Source: Fodinibius sp051746985 (lineage in GTDB: Bacteria; Bacteroidota; Rhodothermia; Balneolales; Balneolaceae). Taken from it: a stretch of 64,000 nucleotides of DNA. Numbering within the stretch: the first letter of the stretch is position 1; every line of letters begins with the position of its first letter. Below the pieces are notes generated by a model, which had not been told where the DNA came from, did no database searches, and was given only the letters and a program-made list of their open reading frames with translations. The DNA lies in assembly GCA_051746985.1 (NCBI GenBank), contig JBNJFP010000012.1, forward strand, positions 1-64,000, given 5' to 3'. Positions 8,345 through 16,197 of this stretch are shown here, piece by piece. Position numbers and translations under genes: made by a program.

Positions 8345-9769
8345 TTATTCTTCTTCTAAAAACTGATCTTTAATCTCCATCATATAATCAAAAGCAGCAT
8401 CGTGTTCGTTGGGAATTTCTCCCTCTAAAATAGCTTCTTTGATGGCATCCTTAATGTCCCCAATCACCGGACCCGGCTTCAGACCCAGTGTTTCCATAAT
8501 TTCATCGCCTCGGATCGGATTTGTCCAATTCCGGATGCGGTCTTTCTTTTCTACTTCTTCGATTTTCTTTTCAACATAATCAAAGTTTCGGTTGTACTGC
8601 TTTACCTTGTAATCGTTTTTGCTGGTGATATCCGCCCGACAAAGCATCATAAGGTCATCGATATCATCTCCGGCCTCATAAATCAGGCGACGTACCGCGC
8701 TGTCAGTCACCTCATCCGAAACCAGTGCAATGGGACGCAAGTGTAGCCGAACCAACTTGCGAACGTAGCGCATCCGTTCATCCAGGGGCAGACCCAATCG
8801 ACGGAAAATGCGTTTCACCCATTGGGCGCCCAGTGCATCGTGACCGTGGAAAGTCCATCCCGTGCCCGGAACGAACTTTTGGGTAGCAGGTTTGGCGATA
8901 TCGTGCATAATCGCCGCCCATCGCAGCCAGAGATCACCACCCATCTCAGCAACATTGTCGAGCACCTTAAGGGTATGGTAAAAGTTATCTTTATGGCGTA
9001 CACCGCGAACCTCCTCCACGCCGTGCAACTCTACCATCTCGGGGAAAAAGTGCTCCAGAAGTCCCGTTTTAAACAGATGCTCAAACCCAATGGAAGGCTT
9101 ATCTGCCATCACAATTTTGTTGAGTTCCTCAATAATGCGCTCTTTGGAAATAATCTCAATGCGCGAGGCCATCTGCTCAATGCCGCGGTAGGTTTGCTCT
9201 TCGATATCGAACTTGAGCTGCGTGGCAAATCGGATCGCCCGCATCATCCGCAACGGGTCGTCTTCAAAGGTCGTAAGCGGATCAACCGGCGTACGAATAA
9301 GCTGCTTTTTCAGATCCTGTATCCCCTCAAAAGGGTCCAGCAGCTGACCAAAATCCTCTGCATTAAGCGACCAAGAAAGGGCATTAATCGTAAAATCCCG
9401 CCGAAGCTGATCATCTTCCAGCGTGCCATCCTCGACAATAGGCTTGCGCGAATCTTTTCGGTAGCTCTCCTTGCGTGCTCCCACAAACTCCAGATCCAAA
9501 TTACCATGCCTGATATGCGCCGTCCCAAACTGCTTGTACACCGACAGGTTATCGGCATCTAACCGATCTGCAATCTCTTCTGCAATATCAATACCAGAGC
9601 CAATGGTCACAAAATCGATATCCAGCAGGTCTTCATCCTTCGTGCGATTCAGATAGTAATCGCGCACATATCCGCCCACTACATACACCTCCTGGCCGAC
9701 CGTTTTTCCAGCCTCAGATATTACCTTAAATACTTCCTGATGCTTTTTGGGGATATCTTCCACGTTCAC
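8345..9769 (-). CDS. CCA tRNA nucleotidyltransferase / poly(A) polymerase family, with HD domain
   Basis: 474 residues. The head domain shows 'VVGGYVRDYYLNR' and the metal pair in 'LDIDFVTIG' (residues about 30-55), then 'RRDFTINALSWSLNAEDF' and the nucleotide-recognition 'EDDPLRMMRAIRFATQ'. An HD phosphohydrolase-like domain follows ('RWAAIMHDIAKPAT', His289/Asp290). The family adds or repairs the 3' CCA of tRNAs. Whether this enzyme adds all of CCA or one part cannot be judged without knowing whether a second homologue exists. Upstream member of the cca-ispE pair. Confidence 0.93.
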   Translation of the reverse strand: MNVEDIPKKHQEVFKVISEAGKTVGQEVYVVGGYVRDYYLNRTKDEDLLDIDFVTIGSGIDIAEEIADRLDADNLSVYKQFGTAHIRHGNLDLEFVGARKESYRKDSRKPIVEDGTLEDDQLRRDFTINALSWSLNAEDFGQLLDPFEGIQDLKKQLIRTPVDPLTTFEDDPLRMMRAIRFATQLKFDIEEQTYRGIEQMASRIEIISKERIIEELNKIVMADKPSIGFEHLFKTGLLEHFFPEMVELHGVEEVRGVRHKDNFYHTLKVLDNVAEMGGDLWLRWAAIMHDIAKPATQKFVPGTGWTFHGHDALGAQWVKRIFRRLGLPLDERMRYVRKLVRLHLRPIALVSDEVTDSAVRRLIYEAGDDIDDLMMLCRADITSKNDYKVKQYNRNFDYVEKKIEEVEKKDRIRNWTNPIRGDEIMETLGLKPGPVIGDIKDAIKEAILEGEIPNEHDAAFDYMMEIKDQFLEEE

Positions 9770-9887
9770 TGTTGTTGATTTTTACTTGTCATAAAACGAG
9801 CGTAAAAATAAGAACAAATACACTTGCTTTCAGGTATTCTTTGGGGTTTATTTTAGTCTGATAATACACGCAATTAACTCGTAAAAA

Positions 9888-10820
9888 GTGAAAGCATCTC
9901 CCGCCAAAACGGCTTTGCGCATCAGTCTCCTGGTATCGTTCTTATCTCTTTCACTCAAAGTAACTGGTTTTGGCATTACGGGATCCAACACTGCACTTTC
10001 TGATGCCGCCGAATCCGTCATTCATGTGCTTGCCGTTGCTTTCGTCTATTATGGATTGCTGCTGAGCACGAAGCCCGCCGATGACAAACACCTGTATGGA
10101 CACGAACGCGTGGAGTTCTTATCCGTGGGGATTGAAGGAGCCGTTATCACGGTTGCTGGCATTACCATTATCTATCAATCCGTTGAAAACTACCTGTACG
10201 GATACAATCTACGCGAACTAATGACGGGCGTTTACCTGATTGGAGGTGCGGGCATCATCAATTTTGCCCTCGGAAGTTACCTGCTGAAAGTGGGGCGACG
10301 CGAAGAGAACATGATTGTCGTCAGCAATGCTAAGCATACGCTCACCGATGTATGGACCAGCATCGGAGCTGTGGCCACGCTGCTGATTATTAAGTTCACC
10401 GATTTTCTTATTCTGGATTCGGTGGTAGCCATTTCGTTGGCCTTCTATATCATGTACGAGGGATTCAAACTACTCAAGTATTCGGTTGATGGGCTGATGG
10501 ATTCCCGCGATCCAGCGGTAGATAAGGCGATTCGCGCCGAGCTTATCAAAGAGTTACCGGGTTTCATGACCGACGTGCACAATCTGCGTCACCGTACTAC
10601 CGGCAACACCACATGGATTGAACTGCATGCTGTTTTTAAAGAGAAGGTAAACCTGAAAGAAGCCCACGATGATGCCACTCTCTTAGAAAAGCGACTCATT
10701 AACGCCCTAAACGGAGATGTGATTATCACTATCCACTTAGAGCCAGAAGGACATCACGAGGAAGTACACAATACGCTTAAAGACGCCGATCAAAATCGAC
10801 CGCTCGAGGATTTTATTTGA
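9888..10820 (+). CDS. Cation diffusion facilitator (CDF) metal transporter
   Basis: 310 residues from a GTG start. Five to six TM helices with the CDF marks 'GSNTALSDAAESVIHVLA' in TM2, 'HLYGHERVEFLSVG' between TM2 and TM3, and 'SNAKHTLTDVWTSIGAV' in TM5, which together supply the Asp/His transport site; the C-terminal cytoplasmic domain ('IRAELIKELPGFMTDVHNLRHR') is the usual metal-sensing ferredoxin-like fold. Exports Zn, Fe, Mn or similar ions in exchange for protons; the metal cannot be fixed from sequence. The histidine-rich tail ('HLEPEGHHEEVH') is compatible with zinc. Converges with the next gene. Confidence 0.92.
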   Translation: MKASPAKTALRISLLVSFLSLSLKVTGFGITGSNTALSDAAESVIHVLAVAFVYYGLLLSTKPADDKHLYGHERVEFLSVGIEGAVITVAGITIIYQSVENYLYGYNLRELMTGVYLIGGAGIINFALGSYLLKVGRREENMIVVSNAKHTLTDVWTSIGAVATLLIIKFTDFLILDSVVAISLAFYIMYEGFKLLKYSVDGLMDSRDPAVDKAIRAELIKELPGFMTDVHNLRHRTTGNTTWIELHAVFKEKVNLKEAHDDATLLEKRLINALNGDVIITIHLEPEGHHEEVHNTLKDADQNRPLEDFI

Positions 10821-10828
10821 TGAAAGAT

Positions 10829-10886
10829 AGTAGTGAGTATTGAGAAAAAAACAGTACTCAATACTCACATCTCATATCTCACTACT
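10829..10886. repeat. Intergenic inverted repeat of TGAG-type words
   Basis: GTGAGTATTGAG at 10833-10844 pairs perfectly with CTCAATACTCAC at 10857-10868; an alternative outer pairing joins AGTAGTGAG (10829) with CTCACTACT (10878). It occupies the gap between two convergent genes and may also stop transcription. The word usage is like the elements at 33082, 36346, 36850 and 38653. Confidence 0.6.
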
Positions 10887-10893
10887 CAAAAAA

Positions 10894-11901
10894 CTAAACT
10901 TCTATACCAATCTTCGTATGATCGCCCAAGTGCACTTCCTGGTCAACATCCTTCAACTCAACGTATCGACCGATAGTTGAATCTTCGATATTGCAGTCTT
11001 CGAGCGTAGCGTGCTCTTGGATCAGGCTATTTTTGACCGTACACTTTTTGAGGATTGATCCCTCAGCAATACTGGCTTTGGGTCCCACGGTACAATTTTC
11101 AAGCTCAACATCATCCCCAATATAAACGGGTGGAATAATCTTGGTATCGGGGAAGCGATCTTCATCAATTTCCTCGTATTCCTTTTCAGTGATAATGCCG
11201 GAGGTTTCTCTCCAGGCCGGCAACGTACCACAATCGAGCCACTGATCAACCGTCGCTTTTTTGAATACTTTATTATCCTTCAATAGCCGGTCAAGGGCAT
11301 CGGTAAGCTGAAACTCATTGCCTTTGCCTCTGATATCATTATCCAACAGATATTCAATCTCTTTTTTGAGTTGGGCGCCATCCTTAAAATAATACACCCC
11401 GATAATCGCCAGGTTTGAAATCGGCTCGTCGGGCTTCTCAACGAAATCAGTAATTTTTCCATCCTTCTCAACAGCTACACCAAAACGAGAAGGATCTTCT
11501 ACTTCCTTAAGCCAAACAACGCTGTCGGCATCTTCAATAGAAACGGAACCTTCCATATCAAAAATAGTATCCGCAAAAACGATAATGCATTCACCCTCAA
11601 GATCTTCTTCGGCGCAATAGACGGCGTGGGCGGTTCCCTCGGCGATTTCCTGCACGCGAAATGTCGCTTTGGCATTCTGGCGATCGCTCATGGCTTTTAG
11701 TGCATCTTTAATTTCCTGACCAAAATCAGGACCCAGAATAAATACAATTTCATCAATAGTGCGATCAAGAGTGCGCGCGAACGTCTCTACGATACGTTCC
11801 ACAATCATCTTTCCGGCGACAGGTAGCAATGGTTTGGGAACGGTATGCGAATGGGGTCGAACTCTCGTACCTCGACCTGCCATTGGGATTATTAATTTCA
11901 T
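10894..11901 (-). CDS. Sugar-phosphate nucleotidyltransferase with C-terminal left-handed beta-helix
   Basis: 335 residues. The N-terminal Rossmann-like domain opens with 'MKLIIPMAGRGTRVRPHS' and 'KPLLPVAGKMIVERIV', the activated-nucleotide pyrophosphorylase signature; 'IIVFADTIFDMEGS' supplies the metal-binding Asp, and 'DFVEKPDEP' the sugar-binding segment. From residue about 255 hexapeptide-type repeats ('IYIGDDVELENCTVGPKAS') form a beta-helix, as in GlmU or GDP-mannose/UDP-glucose pyrophosphorylase relatives. It makes an NDP-sugar for cell-envelope or storage polymers; the exact sugar is not determined. Divergent from the MurF-like gene. Confidence 0.9.
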   Translation of the reverse strand: MKLIIPMAGRGTRVRPHSHTVPKPLLPVAGKMIVERIVETFARTLDRTIDEIVFILGPDFGQEIKDALKAMSDRQNAKATFRVQEIAEGTAHAVYCAEEDLEGECIIVFADTIFDMEGSVSIEDADSVVWLKEVEDPSRFGVAVEKDGKITDFVEKPDEPISNLAIIGVYYFKDGAQLKKEIEYLLDNDIRGKGNEFQLTDALDRLLKDNKVFKKATVDQWLDCGTLPAWRETSGIITEKEYEEIDEDRFPDTKIIPPVYIGDDVELENCTVGPKASIAEGSILKKCTVKNSLIQEHATLEDCNIEDSTIGRYVELKDVDQEVHLGDHTKIGIEV

Positions 11902-12022
11902 ATATTTGAACGAATTTTAGATGAAAGATTATCTATTTTTTGTAAGCGCGTTAATATAACGGAAGTTCTAAACTTTAGCGACCGTTGATCACCTGCTATC
12001 TCTTTAATCTAACTGCTATATA

Positions 12023-13699
12023 TTGAACTTGTACTTAAATTTTATTGATATCCTGATACTCTGTTTTGTGCTCGTCATGACGCGGCACACCTTGCTCAGG
12101 GGACGTTATTTTTTGCACATCTTTCAGCAAAATGGCTACAAGCTCAACGAGTTCTGGCACTGGCTCGTCCAAAATTGGAACCGTCGTGTTATCACTGTTG
12201 AACATGTACTTTATAACGTTATTATTTTCGTACTACTGATCTTTTTATCCAATGCAGTCACCGGCAGCACCGCCATTATTATCTTAGCTGTTTTTGGAAT
12301 TTCCTGGTTTGGCCCCTTCAACTATTATGGCGGCGAAGACTCGAAAAAGCCGCTCGTTTTTACTCCCCGGATGATTCGGCTCACCATCCCATTTACCATA
12401 TTTGCCGTTATAATACCGGCTACCGTCACCTTTATTGCTTATTTGGGATACATCCCCTTTACCGATATGACCATTAAAAATACGGGCCTGTACGCCGCCG
12501 ATATGTATCTGCTTGGCTTTGGATGGGTTTTAGGCAATGCCTTAGTTCCCTTTTTTATCTTTTTAGCAGCACTTATCACAAAACCCATCGAAGCATATGT
12601 GCATCGTCACTTTATAAAATTGGCGAAGCAAAAGCTATCGGAAATGCCTGACCTTACCGTCATTGCCATCACAGGCAGCTATGGTAAGACAAGTACTAAA
12701 TTTATGATTCGCGACCTACTTAGTGAACGATACGTGGTCTGCTCTACGCCCGGTAGCTATAATACTCCCATGGGAATTTGCAAAGTCATTAACAACGATC
12801 TGGAAGCACGCCATCAAATTCTGGTGCTTGAAATGGGCGCCCGCTACGAGGGAAATATTGATGAGCTCTGTGACATCGCTGAACCCGATATTTCGGTAGT
12901 AACCAATGTAGGTGTTGCTCACCTCGAAACGTTTGGCTCGCAGGATGCCATTGCCCGAACGAAATCCACGATTGTAAAGCGAACCAAACCGGGTGGTAAA
13001 GCTATCCTCAATGCTGATGATGAACGTGTAAAAGCGATGGCAAATCTTCGGGATGATCTTGATGTTACTTTTGTAGGGCTGGATTCAGGAGAAATTCAGG
13101 CCAACAATATTACTTACGGACCTGAGGGTATGAGTTTTAACGTATCTGTAGGTGATAGTGAAGAAAAATCATTCACCATGCAGCTGCTGGGCTCCCATAA
13201 TGTTCAAAATATGCTGCTGGCCGTGGGCGTTGCCCGGTCACTGGGACTGCGCATCACCACCATGGCGATGGCCGCTTCGCGGATGGAGCCCGTGGAACAC
13301 CGATTGGAGTTGAAATCACAAAATGGCCTCACCGTTATTGACGATGCCTTCAACTCCAATCCTGTTGGGGCTAAAAATGCCGTTGAAATGCTGGCGGCGT
13401 TCGAAAGCGGACGAAAAATTATTATTACTCCGGGCATGATTGAGCTGGGAGAACTTCAGGAGGAAAAAAACAGGGCGTTTGGAGAACAGATCGGTCAAGC
13501 TGATTTGGATCTGGTAATTTTAGTCGGACAAAACCAAACAGAACCGATCCGAGAAGGCATTGCATCAACCGATTTTGATATGCAAAATGTTAAAACAGTC
13601 AGCAGTCTTTATGAAGCCAATCGTGCGATGCAGGATTTTGCCCGGGAAGGGGACGTAGTGCTCTATGAAAACGACCTGCCCGATAGTTTTAATGAATAA
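12023..13699 (+). CDS. MurF-like Mur ligase with N-terminal membrane segments
   Basis: 558 residues from a TTG start; no ATG in frame precedes the hydrophobic segments. The first ~200 residues hold about four TM helices ('VLYNVIIFVLLIFLSNAV', 'LTIPFTIFAVIIPATV', 'GWVLGNALVPFFIFLAAL'). The ATP loop 'AITGSYGKTSTKFMI' (residue about 215) starts the Mur ligase centre, with 'LVLEMGARYEGNI' and 'VVTNVGVAHLETFGS' after it, and 'VIDDAFNSNPVGAKNA' plus the C-terminal domain ending 'VVLYENDLPDSFNE'. Classical MurF joins D-Ala-D-Ala to UDP-MurNAc-tripeptide and is soluble; the membrane extension resembles MurF-like paralogues whose role is unclear. Confidence 0.85.
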   Translation: MNLYLNFIDILILCFVLVMTRHTLLRGRYFLHIFQQNGYKLNEFWHWLVQNWNRRVITVEHVLYNVIIFVLLIFLSNAVTGSTAIIILAVFGISWFGPFNYYGGEDSKKPLVFTPRMIRLTIPFTIFAVIIPATVTFIAYLGYIPFTDMTIKNTGLYAADMYLLGFGWVLGNALVPFFIFLAALITKPIEAYVHRHFIKLAKQKLSEMPDLTVIAITGSYGKTSTKFMIRDLLSERYVVCSTPGSYNTPMGICKVINNDLEARHQILVLEMGARYEGNIDELCDIAEPDISVVTNVGVAHLETFGSQDAIARTKSTIVKRTKPGGKAILNADDERVKAMANLRDDLDVTFVGLDSGEIQANNITYGPEGMSFNVSVGDSEEKSFTMQLLGSHNVQNMLLAVGVARSLGLRITTMAMAASRMEPVEHRLELKSQNGLTVIDDAFNSNPVGAKNAVEMLAAFESGRKIIITPGMIELGELQEEKNRAFGEQIGQADLDLVILVGQNQTEPIREGIASTDFDMQNVKTVSSLYEANRAMQDFAREGDVVLYENDLPDSFNE

Positions 13700-13709
13700 A
13701 TCTATCAAA

Positions 13710-13750
13710 CTACAGGTGAAATACATTTTGGTAGTGTATCCCACCTGTAG
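13710..13750. terminator. Hairpin between convergent genes
   Basis: CTACAGGTG (13710-13718) pairs with CACCTGTAG (13742-13750); inside it ATACA pairs with TGTAT, giving a long nested stem. No good T-tract on either strand, so termination may be bidirectional but weak. Confidence 0.5.
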
Positions 13751-13763
13751 ATAAGACAACCTT

Positions 13764-15098
13764 TTACCCCGCCATCTCTTTTTCGATATCGACACGCTCT
13801 TTGGGGACGTCCGTAAGGTTTTCGCAACCCTCATCGGTAACAATAATATTATCCTCGATGCGAACACCGCCAAAGTCCATCATATCCTTAAGCTTTGAAG
13901 CATTCAGAAACTTGGACTTTTTCTCGTCTTCCAGTGCCGGTTTTAGCAGTGCAGGAACGAAATAAAGTCCCGGCTCAATAGTAAGTACCATGCTGGGCTG
14001 CAGGGTTCTTCGCATCCTCAGGTATTTGATACCCGGACGTTCAATACGCTCCACGCCTTTGGGATAGCCGCCTACATCATGGGTATCGAGGCCAAGGAAG
14101 TGCCCCAGTCCATGGGGAAAGAACAACGCGAAAATATCTTTCTCCATCATATCATCAATAGAACCGGAAACAATATTCGCATCTTTGAGTCCCTGCATCA
14201 TCAGGCGCGCCGCCAAAATATGTAAATCCTCCATTTTTACATCTGGTTTGGCCGCTTCGATAACCTGTTTTTGGGCCTCCAGCACCGCTTCATAGATCTC
14301 GGCTTGCTCACTCGTAAATTCTCCATTAGCCGGGTAGGTCCGTGTAAAATCAGAGGCATACCCCTTGCACTCAAAGCCGGCATCAATCAAAAACAGATCC
14401 CCATCTTTAATCTCTCGATTGTTCTCCACATAGTGCAAAATTGCGCTATTTTCTCCCGCCGCAAAAATGCCGTTATAGGCATCATGCATCAACCCGTTTT
14501 TAATCTGATGGTAATCAAACACCGCCTTCATCTCGTGCTCATACTTTCCGGGTTCTAACGCATCCAGCACGGCACGGTGTGCAATATTGTTTACCCGGGC
14601 GGCCTCCCGCATCTGATCAAGCTCCCAACCGGTTTTAAACACGCGGCAATGCGTAAGCGCATCTTCGAGGGCATCGAGATCGATGGGGAGTTCGCGCTCA
14701 AACTGCTCAATAAATTCGGCCTGCTCTTGATTAAGGCAATAGATTTTTTCGGGGTTTAATTCCTTTAGCACCTGGGGCAGTTTTCCCTCATAATGCAACT
14801 GGTCGGGCTGATACTCATCATCCAACTGTTCTTTCGTTTTTACCCGTCCGTGCCACACCGCATACTGTGCATCGCGCTTGGGGGCAAACAGGTGGTAATC
14901 CTGGTTTTTAAGATCCAAAATAAGATGAAAGTCAGGTTCATTTACACCGGTCAAATACCAAAAATTCGACTCCTGACGAAAGGGGAACTCGTAGTCGGTA
15001 TCGTACCGGTACATTAGGTCGGCACCTTTCATATAAACGATGGCAGATTCTTCGTCATCAAGCAGTGAAAATAGTTTTTCGCGGTGTAAATGATGCAT
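13764..15098 (-). CDS. Xaa-Pro aminopeptidase (M24, aminopeptidase P)
   Basis: 444 residues in two parts: an N-terminal creatinase-like domain ('REKLFSLLDDEESAIVYMKG', 'PFRQESNFWYLTGVNEPD') and a pita-bread catalytic domain. The five metal ligands are visible: Asp in 'LIDAGFECKGY', Asp in 'ASDFTRTYP', His in 'PHGLGHFLGLDTHDVGG', Glu in 'VLTIEPGLYF' and Glu in 'GGVRIEDNIIVT'. It removes N-terminal residues ahead of proline using two metal ions, usually Mn. Complete and of normal length. Downstream neighbour of the HsdR_N gene on the same strand. Confidence 0.95.
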   Translation of the reverse strand: MHHLHREKLFSLLDDEESAIVYMKGADLMYRYDTDYEFPFRQESNFWYLTGVNEPDFHLILDLKNQDYHLFAPKRDAQYAVWHGRVKTKEQLDDEYQPDQLHYEGKLPQVLKELNPEKIYCLNQEQAEFIEQFERELPIDLDALEDALTHCRVFKTGWELDQMREAARVNNIAHRAVLDALEPGKYEHEMKAVFDYHQIKNGLMHDAYNGIFAAGENSAILHYVENNREIKDGDLFLIDAGFECKGYASDFTRTYPANGEFTSEQAEIYEAVLEAQKQVIEAAKPDVKMEDLHILAARLMMQGLKDANIVSGSIDDMMEKDIFALFFPHGLGHFLGLDTHDVGGYPKGVERIERPGIKYLRMRRTLQPSMVLTIEPGLYFVPALLKPALEDEKKSKFLNASKLKDMMDFGGVRIEDNIIVTDEGCENLTDVPKERVDIEKEMAG

Positions 15099-15176
15099 AG
15101 CAACAATTATTTTGGTAAAAAAGTGAGATAGAAGTTACGGTAAAATTCGTATCCAACAAACCAGTGTTATGGTGAT

Positions 15177-16091
15177 TTATTCTACATGATTTTCAAATAG
15201 CTTGTTGATTAAAGTGGCAAGATCATTAACCCTTTTTACTGATGGAAGATCAAAAACCTGGCCTAAGTCAAACGTTTGGATGCCACCCTTCGAATAGGCC
15301 GAGCTATTTCCCTTTTTGCCTGCGAAAAGCACATCCAAATTAATCTCTAATACAGCCTTATTTTCGTTCTTTTTACTCAGAATTACTATCATCCTATTGC
15401 CGCCAAAAGCCGTATTTATAGTAGTCAGTGCTAAACGCCGGTCTTCGTACACGGATTCAATTCGGTAATAATGATTCAAATCAACATCTGAAGGTTTATT
15501 GCTGAATGTTAGATACTGTACTGCCCCCTCAAACCAAAGCTTGGGCAACATTTCATCGAGCCATAGTCGCAAATCCGGTGACGCTTTTTTTCCGGCAAAA
15601 CCCCGCTTTTTCCACTCAGCAAAATCATACTTTGGATTATCCTGTACTTCATCCAAAAAGGGAGGAGACTGCTCAAGCTGTTTTACTTTCTCGGATTGTT
15701 CATCAATAGTATACCAAAAGTCGGCCATTCCATTGGTCATTAACAAATACGGGGCGCCTACCTTGTGATTGTATCGTGCTACCTGCTCGGCCGTTTTCGC
15801 TGAGATGGAAATATGCTCGGCCTTGCACTCAACCAATACTTTGGGCTCAAACTGTTGCGAATAACAGATCAGATCGGTGCGCATAGCTTTGTCCCCAAGC
15901 TGTCCGATCGCTTCTTCGGTTGATATGCGATGCTTGGACCACCCGGCTCTTGTCAGTGCCTCTATAACCCGCAGACGAACCCGCTCCTCGGGCAGATTTT
16001 TAAGGGCTTTTTTGTAGATGGGATTCCAGAGTTTTTTCTGCCTGTCGTGCCATACAATGGGTGGATAAATATGTTTAGCTATACTTGACAT
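15177..16091 (-). CDS. HsdR_N-type nuclease-fold protein (PD-(D/E)XK), stand-alone
   Basis: 304 residues. The N-terminal half matches the N-terminal domain of type I restriction subunits: 'WNPIYKKALKNLPEERVRLR', then a PD-(D/E)XK-like triad of Asp73 ('MRTDLICY'), Glu88 and Lys90 ('VLVECKAE'), followed by 'EQVARYNHKVGAPYLLMTNG'. No helicase or HsdS/HsdM partner is nearby, so it is not a restriction system. Such orphan proteins are common near core genes in Bacteroidota-type genomes; function unknown. The C-terminal half is unrecognised. It follows the yidC terminator and precedes the aminopeptidase gene. Confidence 0.8.
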   Translation of the reverse strand: MSSIAKHIYPPIVWHDRQKKLWNPIYKKALKNLPEERVRLRVIEALTRAGWSKHRISTEEAIGQLGDKAMRTDLICYSQQFEPKVLVECKAEHISISAKTAEQVARYNHKVGAPYLLMTNGMADFWYTIDEQSEKVKQLEQSPPFLDEVQDNPKYDFAEWKKRGFAGKKASPDLRLWLDEMLPKLWFEGAVQYLTFSNKPSDVDLNHYYRIESVYEDRRLALTTINTAFGGNRMIVILSKKNENKAVLEINLDVLFAGKKGNSSAYSKGGIQTFDLGQVFDLPSVKRVNDLATLINKLFENHVE

Positions 16092-16145
16092 AGGGACAAA
16101 TATAGGGATGATTTACGAAGTGACAATAGTTGGCTGAATATCAAT

Positions 16146-16176
16146 AAAAAAGGCCCCGAACAGTCGGAGCCCTTTT
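16146..16176 (-). terminator. Intrinsic terminator of the rpmH-rnpA-yidD-yidC block
   Basis: Reading the minus strand, GGCTCCGA pairs with TCGGGGCC (one G-U) around a 4-base loop, then six or more T. It lies about 20 bases after the yidC stop. Confidence 0.85.
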
Positions 16177-16197
16177 AACAATCAATCAAGAGTAAAA

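Noticed and set aside
11901..11908. TATATTTG, matching the Bacteroidota -7 element TAnnTTTG, upstream of the MurF-like gene
   Set aside because: The nearest TTG lies at too short a spacing for a -33 box, and eight-base matches are frequent in AT-rich gaps.
15177..16091. Type I restriction-modification system
   Set aside because: Only the HsdR N-terminal-type domain is present; no motor domain, HsdM or HsdS is nearby.
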